NCBI GenBank assembly: GCA_021806045.1
Contig: JAJZDI010000002.1
Coordinates: 169,133 to 233,132, forward strand
Reading direction: 5' to 3'
Length of the DNA: 64,000 nucleotides
Source: Actinomycetes bacterium
Lineage (GTDB): Bacteria > Actinomycetota > Acidimicrobiia > Acidimicrobiales > RAAP-2
This document shows positions 60,051 through 64,000 of the stretch, one piece after another. The notes below the pieces were generated by a model. That model did no database searches. It was not told the DNA's origin and saw only the letters and a program-made list of their open reading frames with translations. The position numbers were made by a program, and so were the translations under genes. The first letter of the stretch is position 1; each line of letters opens with the position of its first letter.

Positions 60051-60263
60051 GTGTCCGTTCTCGACGTGGGCTCGTCTGCTCGTCATGCCGCCGAATGGGA
60101 CGGCCCGTCGGCAGCGCTGTCCGTCACGGAGCTCGTCGAGACCACGTCGACCCATGTGGCCCGCGCCCGTCAGGTCCAACGCCTGCTCGCTGGACATCAC
60201 CTCCGCGGCCGCAAGGTGCCGGACCCTTCGTGGACCGAGGCTGAAGCATGGGGTGAGGGTTGA
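60051..60263 (+). CDS. Possible antitoxin upstream of mazF
   Basis: A 70-residue frame ending RARQVQRLLAGHHLRGRKVP, DPSWTEAEAWGEG, whose stop overlaps the TTG start of the MazF-like gene. Only position, small size and coupling suggest an antitoxin; I do not recognise the family, and the start (GTG 60051) is a guess. Confidence 0.35.
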   Translation: MSVLDVGSSARHAAEWDGPSAALSVTELVETTSTHVARARQVQRLLAGHHLRGRKVPDPSWTEAEAWGEG

Positions 60264-60566
60264 GACGCGGCGAAGTCTGGTTGGTCGAAGTTGGTCAGAA
60301 GAAGCGGCCCGTCCTGCTGTTGACCCGAACCGAGGTGTTCGACGCACGCAGCCTCGTGACGGTGGCAGAAGTGACCACCACCATTCGTGGTCTCGCTGCA
60401 GAAGTCGACATCGACCACGGCGAGGTCGGACTGGTCCGACCGTCGGTCATGAATTGTGACGGTCTTCACACTGTCGTGCAGGCATCACTCACCGGTCCCG
60501 TTGGACAAATTGGCCGACACCATGGAAAGGGTCTGCTCGGCGATCAGCTACGCGCTCAGCTGCTGA
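60260..60566 (+). pseudogene. mazF: MazF/PemK-family endoribonuclease, frameshifted
   Basis: The first ~80 codons read MRRGEVWLVEVGQKKRPVLLL, LVTVAEVTTTIRG and NCDGLHTVVQASLTGP, a plain MazF/PemK toxin. The normal C-terminal helix does not continue in that frame but appears in the +1 frame from 60501 as LDKLADTMERVCSAI, then SYALSC and a stop at 60564-60566. The whole is 307 bases, one more than a multiple of three. So a one-base insertion (or two-base loss) near 60,490-60,500 has disrupted it. Read without correction, the frame runs by chance into the downstream vapB. Confidence 0.75.
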
Positions 60567-60781
60567 CGGCTGGCAGTTCGAATCAGGAGAGCCGGCCTCC
60601 CCCAGGATGGACCTCGGGTCGCGGAATACGAACCGGCTCCCTGCCGTCGGCGGTCCCGTCCTCGCTCTCCGATGAGATCGTTCCGGATCGCTCGATTCGA
60701 TGCCGGTCATCGACGGCCGAGCCGCCCCATCGCATTCGCCCGTTTCGTACTTCGCGCTCGAAGGGGATTGGCAACACCGGG

Positions 60782-60787
60782 TATACT
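60782..60787 (+). promoter_or_regulatory. -10 element TATACT of the second vapBC
   Basis: TATACT ends six bases before the vapB GTG at 60794, so the transcript should be leaderless. No clear -35. The 227 bases between the mazF remnant and vapB hold no other feature that I can support. Confidence 0.55.
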
Positions 60788-60793
60788 GCGCCA

Positions 60794-61030
60794 GTGGCAA
60801 AGGTGATGGTTTCCCTCCCCGATGACCTGCTCCGGGCCGTTGACACCGAGGCCGCTCGTCGCGGAACGACGAGAAGTGGCTACCTTCGGGAGCTCGCCGA
60901 GCAGACCTTGCGGCAGCGGAGCGTTCGCCGCTCCGAGCGGATGGCCGAGATCGACGCCGAGGGCGGGCCCGTCACCGGCCACGGGGGTCGTGTCGCCGAA
61001 CAGGTGAAGGCCAACAGGCCCACGCGTTGA
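60794..61030 (+). CDS. vapB: VapB-type antitoxin (RHH)
   Basis: A 78-residue antitoxin. VAKVMVSLPDDLLRAVDTEAARRGTTRSGY is the RHH domain; a basic, then acidic tail (RRSERMAEIDAEGGPVTGHG) would bind VapC. Start is GTG at 60794, set by the -10 element just upstream. The stop overlaps the TTG start of vapC (TTGA). Confidence 0.85.
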   Translation: MAKVMVSLPDDLLRAVDTEAARRGTTRSGYLRELAEQTLRQRSVRRSERMAEIDAEGGPVTGHGGRVAEQVKANRPTR

Positions 61031-61482
61031 TCGTGTGGATTCTGGATGCCAGCGTCCTGCTGGCGAGCGAGGACCCGGACGACGAGCATCATCGAGACGC
61101 ACGCCACCTCCTCGAGGGCGACGACCCCCTGGCCTCTCTGGATCTGGTCTACTACGAGGTCACCAACGTGGCCACGAGGTCCTGGCGTGACGACTCGGCG
61201 GCAGGTCGACTTCGGAGTCGTGTCTCCGCGGTGGCCGATGACGGCGGCCTGGTCCGCGCTGATGAGTCCCTGCTGGAAGCGGCCGCCGGCATTGCCGATG
61301 AACACGGGATCTCGGTGTACGACGCCGCCTACGTTGCGGCCGCTCGACATTCGGCTGGCCAACTCGTCAGCTGTGACGTGCGCGACCTCGTGTCCCGAGG
61401 CCTGGCCGTTCTGCCCGGCGAGGCCCTCAAGCCACAGCCCGGACGCGGGGCTGAACCTCCGGGCGCTCCTCAGCGTGACTGA
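61027..61482 (+). CDS. vapC: VapC-type PIN toxin
   Basis: A 151-residue PIN-domain RNase. Metal-binding acids are in VWILDASVLLASEDPDDEH (Asp), LVYYEVTNVATRSW (Glu), ISVYDAAYVAAAR (Asp) and LVSCDVRDLVSRG (Asp); all are present. TTG at 61027 couples it to vapB; a GTG at 61033 is an alternative start. It ends 40 bases before the 3' end of tRNA-Val. Confidence 0.88.
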   Translation: MIVWILDASVLLASEDPDDEHHRDARHLLEGDDPLASLDLVYYEVTNVATRSWRDDSAAGRLRSRVSAVADDGGLVRADESLLEAAAGIADEHGISVYDAAYVAAARHSAGQLVSCDVRDLVSRGLAVLPGEALKPQPGRGAEPPGAPQRD

Positions 61483-61492
61483 GCTCTCGTGC

Positions 61493-61518
61493 CCATGGCG
61501 GTTCGCGCACCGCCATGG
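61493..61518. terminator. Nine-pair hairpin between vapC and tRNA-Val
   Basis: CCATGGCGG-N8-CCGCCATGG is a perfect inverted repeat directly between the convergent vapC and tRNA-Val. It could stop both. Confidence 0.55.
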
Positions 61519-61521
61519 TGG

Positions 61522-61595
61522 TGGGCGCTAGAGGACTCGAACCTCCGACCTCAGCCGTGTGAAGGCTGCGCTCTAACCAACTGAGCTAAACGCCC
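61522..61595 (-). tRNA. tRNA-Val (anticodon CAC)
   Basis: On the minus strand the 74-base gene begins GGGCGTTTAGCTCAGTTGGT and ends TAGCGCCCA, with seven acceptor pairs (one G-T) and A as discriminator. The anticodon arm is CAGCC-TTCACAC-GGCTG, anticodon CAC. The T arm is GGAGGTTCGAGTCCTC. CCA is not encoded. Confidence 0.97.
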
Positions 61596-61703
61596 TGAAA
61601 CCCCCGGAAGGACCGGCGGCAGGGCGCCATCGTAGCGTGCCGGCCGCCGGCGACCCGAAGCGGGGAGCGATCCCGTGCGTTACCCGCCTACCATCGCCCC
61701 ACC

Positions 61704-62342
61704 ATGGTCCGCGCCGACGTCACCGCTGCCGCCCGCGAGCTGGCCGATCGGGAGCCGGTCATCGCCGGGCTGCTGGAGCGCCACGGGCCACCACGGATCC
61801 CCCGCCCACGACCCACCGGCGACCGGTTCCCCGCGCTCGCCCGCTCCGTCCTCTACCAACAGCTGGCCGGCTCGGCCGCGGCCGCCATCCACCGTCGGGT
61901 GGTCGACGCCGTCGGCGGATCGCTGGCCCCCGCGCCACTGGTCGCGCTCGGGTTCGACGGCCTGCGGGCGTGCGGGGTGAGCTCGGCCAAGGCCGTGTCC
62001 CTCCTCGACCTGTCAGTCCGGGTGGAGACTGGCGAGATCCGCCTGGAGCGCATCGGTCGCCTGGCCGACGACGAGGTCGTCGAGCACCTCACCCGCGTCC
62101 GGGGCATCGGCACCTGGACGGCGGAGATGTTCCTTCTCTTTACCCTGGGGCGTCTCGACGTCTGGCCGGTGGGCGACTTCGGCGTGCGGGCCGGCTACGG
62201 GGCGGCCTGGGGGCTGGGCGGGCCGCCCACCCCCGGTGCCCTCACACGCCACGGCGATCCCTACCGCCCCTACCGATCGCTGGTCGCCTGGTACTGCTGG
62301 CGGGCGGCGGACGATGCCAAGCGGGCCCGCCTCCCGAGCTGA
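61704..62342 (+). CDS. AlkA-like DNA-3-methyladenine glycosylase
   Basis: A 212-residue HhH-GPD base-excision glycosylase. ALARSVLYQQLAGSAAAAIH is the family opening, VRGIGTWTAEMFLLFTLGRL the helix-hairpin-helix and WPVGDFGVRAGYGAAWG holds the catalytic Asp. No N-terminal AlkA extra domain, so it is the short type (MagI/AlkA-core). ATG at 61704. It stands alone, after tRNA-Val. Confidence 0.9.
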   Translation: MVRADVTAAARELADREPVIAGLLERHGPPRIPRPRPTGDRFPALARSVLYQQLAGSAAAAIHRRVVDAVGGSLAPAPLVALGFDGLRACGVSSAKAVSLLDLSVRVETGEIRLERIGRLADDEVVEHLTRVRGIGTWTAEMFLLFTLGRLDVWPVGDFGVRAGYGAAWGLGGPPTPGALTRHGDPYRPYRSLVAWYCWRAADDAKRARLPS

Positions 62343-62417
62343 CCCGAGCCGACCTGGACCGGGCACGCTCCACCACCCCATTGCCCGCTGTCCCGGCCTG
62401 GAGCAGAATCGGTCTCC

Positions 62418-64000
62418 ATGACCGAGGGGGTGGGGAGCGCGACGGCACGCAGCCGGGCACGGGGCGCGCTGGCCGCGCGCGTCGCCACTGGCGCCACGGC
62501 GATGACGGCCATGATCGCTGGACTCGGCGGGACCGCGCCGGTGCCCGCCGCCGCCCTGGTGGCGCCCCACACCGCCGGACCCTCCGTCACCCTCACCCTG
62601 CCCGGCGGCCCCACCTACGCGGCCGACGCACCCGACCCCGACGTCGTGCGGGCAGGCTCGACCTACTACGCGTACACGACCGGCACGACATGGGGAAACC
62701 ACATCGGCGTGCTCATCGACACGTCCGGCACCCCCGCATCGGGGTGGCGGACCGTGAACGGTCTCCCCTACGCCTCGACCGCCCTCCCCTCCCCCCCGGC
62801 GTGGGAGCAGACCAACACCCAGACGTCGCCCGGGGTCATCGAGCGTTCGGGCGCCTGGTACCTCTACTACGACGCCTACGATCCCGCCCTCGGCCACAGT
62901 TGCCTGTCCGTGGCGACTGCATCGTCACCGGCCGGGCCGTTCACCGACACGTCGACCGGACCGTTCGAGTGCCAGCTGTCCCTGGGCGGCTCCGTCGACC
63001 CGAGCCCCATGGTCGACCCGATCTCCGGTCAGATCTGGCTCACGTGGAAGTCGGACGACGGCTCGCTGGCGGCATCGGCCCAACTGTGGTCGGCACCCCT
63101 GGCGCCCGACATGCGCTCGTTCTCCGCCCCGCCGACCAGCCTCGTCACCCAGAACACCGTCGCCTACCCGTGGCAGTCCACCATCGAGAACCCCGACATG
63201 GTGGACGCAGGGGGGACGTTCCTCCTCTACTTCGCGGCCGGCGTGTGGGACTCGTCGGGGTACTCGGAGGGCATGGCCGTCTGTTCGTCGCCAGCCGGGC
63301 CGTGTACGCAGCCGCTGTCACAACCCTTCCTCACGTCCTTCGGCCCCGCGGCGGGGCCGGGAGCGGCATCGGCGTTCACCGACACGTCGGGCCACTGGTG
63401 GCTCGTGTTCTCCGCCTGGAGCCCGTCGTGCACCTCCTACAGCTGCGGCGGCGCCCGGCAGCTCTACACCGCGCCCATGGTGGTCGACCTCGGCAACGGC
63501 CCCCTCGGCCCCCCTCCCCCGCCACCGGTCGTCGGCATGGCCCGCACCGCGGACGGCGGCGGCTACTGGATCACCACCAGTGACGGCGACGTCTTCCCCT
63601 TCGGCGACGCGGTGTCGTACGGCTCCCTCACCAACGTCTCCCTCAACCAGCCGATCGTCGGCATGGCCGCCACCGCGGACGGCAGGGGCTACTGGCTGGT
63701 GGCGTCGGACGGAGGCATCTTCTCCTTCGGCGACGCCGTCTTCCACGGTTCGACCGGAGCACTGCACCTGAACAAGCCGATCGTCGGCATGGCCCGCACC
63801 GCGGACGGCGGCGGCTACTGGCTGGTGGCGTCGGACGGGGGGATCTTCTCGTTCGGCGATGCCGTCTTCCACGGCTCGACCGGTGCACTGCGCCTGAACA
63901 AGCCCGTAGTGGGGATGGCCACCACCGCCGACGGCAGGGGCTACTGGCTGGTGGCGTCCGACGGGGGGATCTTCTCGTTCGGCGATGCCGTCTTCCACGG
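62418..64000 (+). CDS. Secreted GH43-like beta-propeller with C-terminal 42-residue repeats, right end cut
   Basis: The frame is open to the window edge (527 residues, no stop). A signal peptide (residues about 15-50, ending near PAAALVAPH) precedes a propeller with PDPDVVRAGSTYYAYTTGT, GVIERSGAWYLYYDAYD and VDPSPMVDPISGQIWLTWK, as in family 43 glycosidases (catalytic Asp in the first blade, Asp in the second). From residue 370 four copies of a 42-residue unit (VGMA.TADG.GYWLVASDGG, IFSFGDAVFHGSTGAL) follow, the third and fourth nearly identical. The repeats probably bind the surface or a polymer. Function of the repeats is not established. Confidence 0.8.
   Translation, partial: MTEGVGSATARSRARGALAARVATGATAMTAMIAGLGGTAPVPAAALVAPHTAGPSVTLTLPGGPTYAADAPDPDVVRAGSTYYAYTTGTTWGNHIGVLIDTSGTPASGWRTVNGLPYASTALPSPPAWEQTNTQTSPGVIERSGAWYLYYDAYDPALGHSCLSVATASSPAGPFTDTSTGPFECQLSLGGSVDPSPMVDPISGQIWLTWKSDDGSLAASAQLWSAPLAPDMRSFSAPPTSLVTQNTVAYPWQSTIENPDMVDAGGTFLLYFAAGVWDSSGYSEGMAVCSSPAGPCTQPLSQPFLTSFGPAAGPGAASAFTDTSGHWWLVFSAWSPSCTSYSCGGARQLYTAPMVVDLGNGPLGPPPPPPVVGMARTADGGGYWITTSDGDVFPFGDAVSYGSLTNVSLNQPIVGMAATADGRGYWLVASDGGIFSFGDAVFHGSTGALHLNKPIVGMARTADGGGYWLVASDGGIFSFGDAVFHGSTGALRLNKPVVGMATTADGRGYWLVASDGGIFSFGDAVFH
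63525..64000 (+). repeat. 126-bp tandem repeats (at least 3.8 units)
   Basis: Units begin at 63525, 63651, 63777 and 63903, spaced exactly 126 bases. The first is the most diverged; later ones differ at few bases. The array continues beyond the window. Confidence 0.93.

Noticed and set aside
60567..60640. tRNA-like stretch around GCAGTTCGAATC
   Set aside because: A T-arm-like word only; no acceptor or anticodon arms can be folded around it.
60260..61030. A single MazF-VapB fusion protein
   Set aside because: The MazF C-terminus is found in the +1 frame ending at 60566 and vapB has its own promoter and start; the open frame between is chance.
63525..64000. Possible CRISPR or satellite repeats
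   Set aside because: 126-base units are in frame and code for a conserved protein repeat.

Overview
The window is high-GC DNA from an actinobacterium, most likely class Acidimicrobiia. Three things point there. First, the order xerD / NUDIX / pyrG / recN / nadK / tlyA / HAD phosphatase next to scpA is the classical actinobacterial arrangement. Second, RapZ carries the actinobacterial GAGRST form of the P-loop. Third, the right edge holds a secreted protein with 42-residue GYWLVASDGGIFSFGDA-type repeats of a kind I associate with Acidimicrobiia. The class-level call is inference. There is no rRNA, CRISPR array, prophage or transposase. Two tRNA genes are present.

Layout. 1-12.6 kb: the 5' tip of scpA, trpS, a GT87-like membrane protein, an M50 protease, a DksA/TraR-like protein, then the minus-strand run xerD-NUDIX-pyrG-recN-nadK-tlyA with a Lys/Ala/Pro-tailed small protein and a HAD phosphatase. 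12.6-22 kb: accessory genes, including a DUF2510 membrane protein, an unusual MurE-like ligase fused to a family-2 glycosyltransferase, a phosphotriesterase-like hydrolase, a sphingosine-phosphate-lyase-like PLP enzyme, a DinB protein, a quinone oxidoreductase, and a methyltransferase paired with a tiny Cys-rich protein. 22-25.1 kb: an HNH protein and then a 2-kb island of toxin-antitoxin material bracketed by 26-bp direct repeats, one of which lies in the 3' end of tRNA-Leu. 25.2-42 kb: the conserved housekeeping block coaE-uvrB-uvrA, nadA, uvrC-rapZ-yvcK, gap-pgk-tpiA-secG and a peptide-type binding protein. whiA is absent from its usual place between yvcK and gap.

42-46.7 kb: a 1514-residue AftD-like arabinofuranosyltransferase homologue, divergent from a methyltransferase across a nearly symmetric promoter. 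46.7-50.7 kb: an aldehyde dehydrogenase, a TetR regulator with a clear operator, a nitronate monooxygenase and a DUF5946 protein. 50.9-52.6 kb: two more toxin-antitoxin-like pairs. 52.8-56.3 kb: a membrane-anchored beta-propeller, a cation diffusion facilitator and a rhodanese/persulfide dioxygenase. 56.3-59.7 kb: a xylose-type sugar ABC transporter operon with a 12-bp perfect hairpin around the ATPase start codon. 60-61.6 kb: a frameshifted mazF and an intact vapBC abutting tRNA-Val. 61.7-64 kb: an AlkA-like glycosylase and the truncated repeat protein.

Connections. Two copies of a CsoR/CstR-type palindrome (ATACCC-N4-GGGTAT) sit on promoters more than 30 kb apart, one before the Cys-rich protein and methyltransferase, one between the cation exporter and the persulfide dioxygenase. 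They suggest one metal- or persulfide-responsive regulon. Both tRNA genes carry toxin-antitoxin genes directly at their 3' side. Several promoters place a -10 element 6-7 bases before the start codon, indicating leaderless mRNAs.
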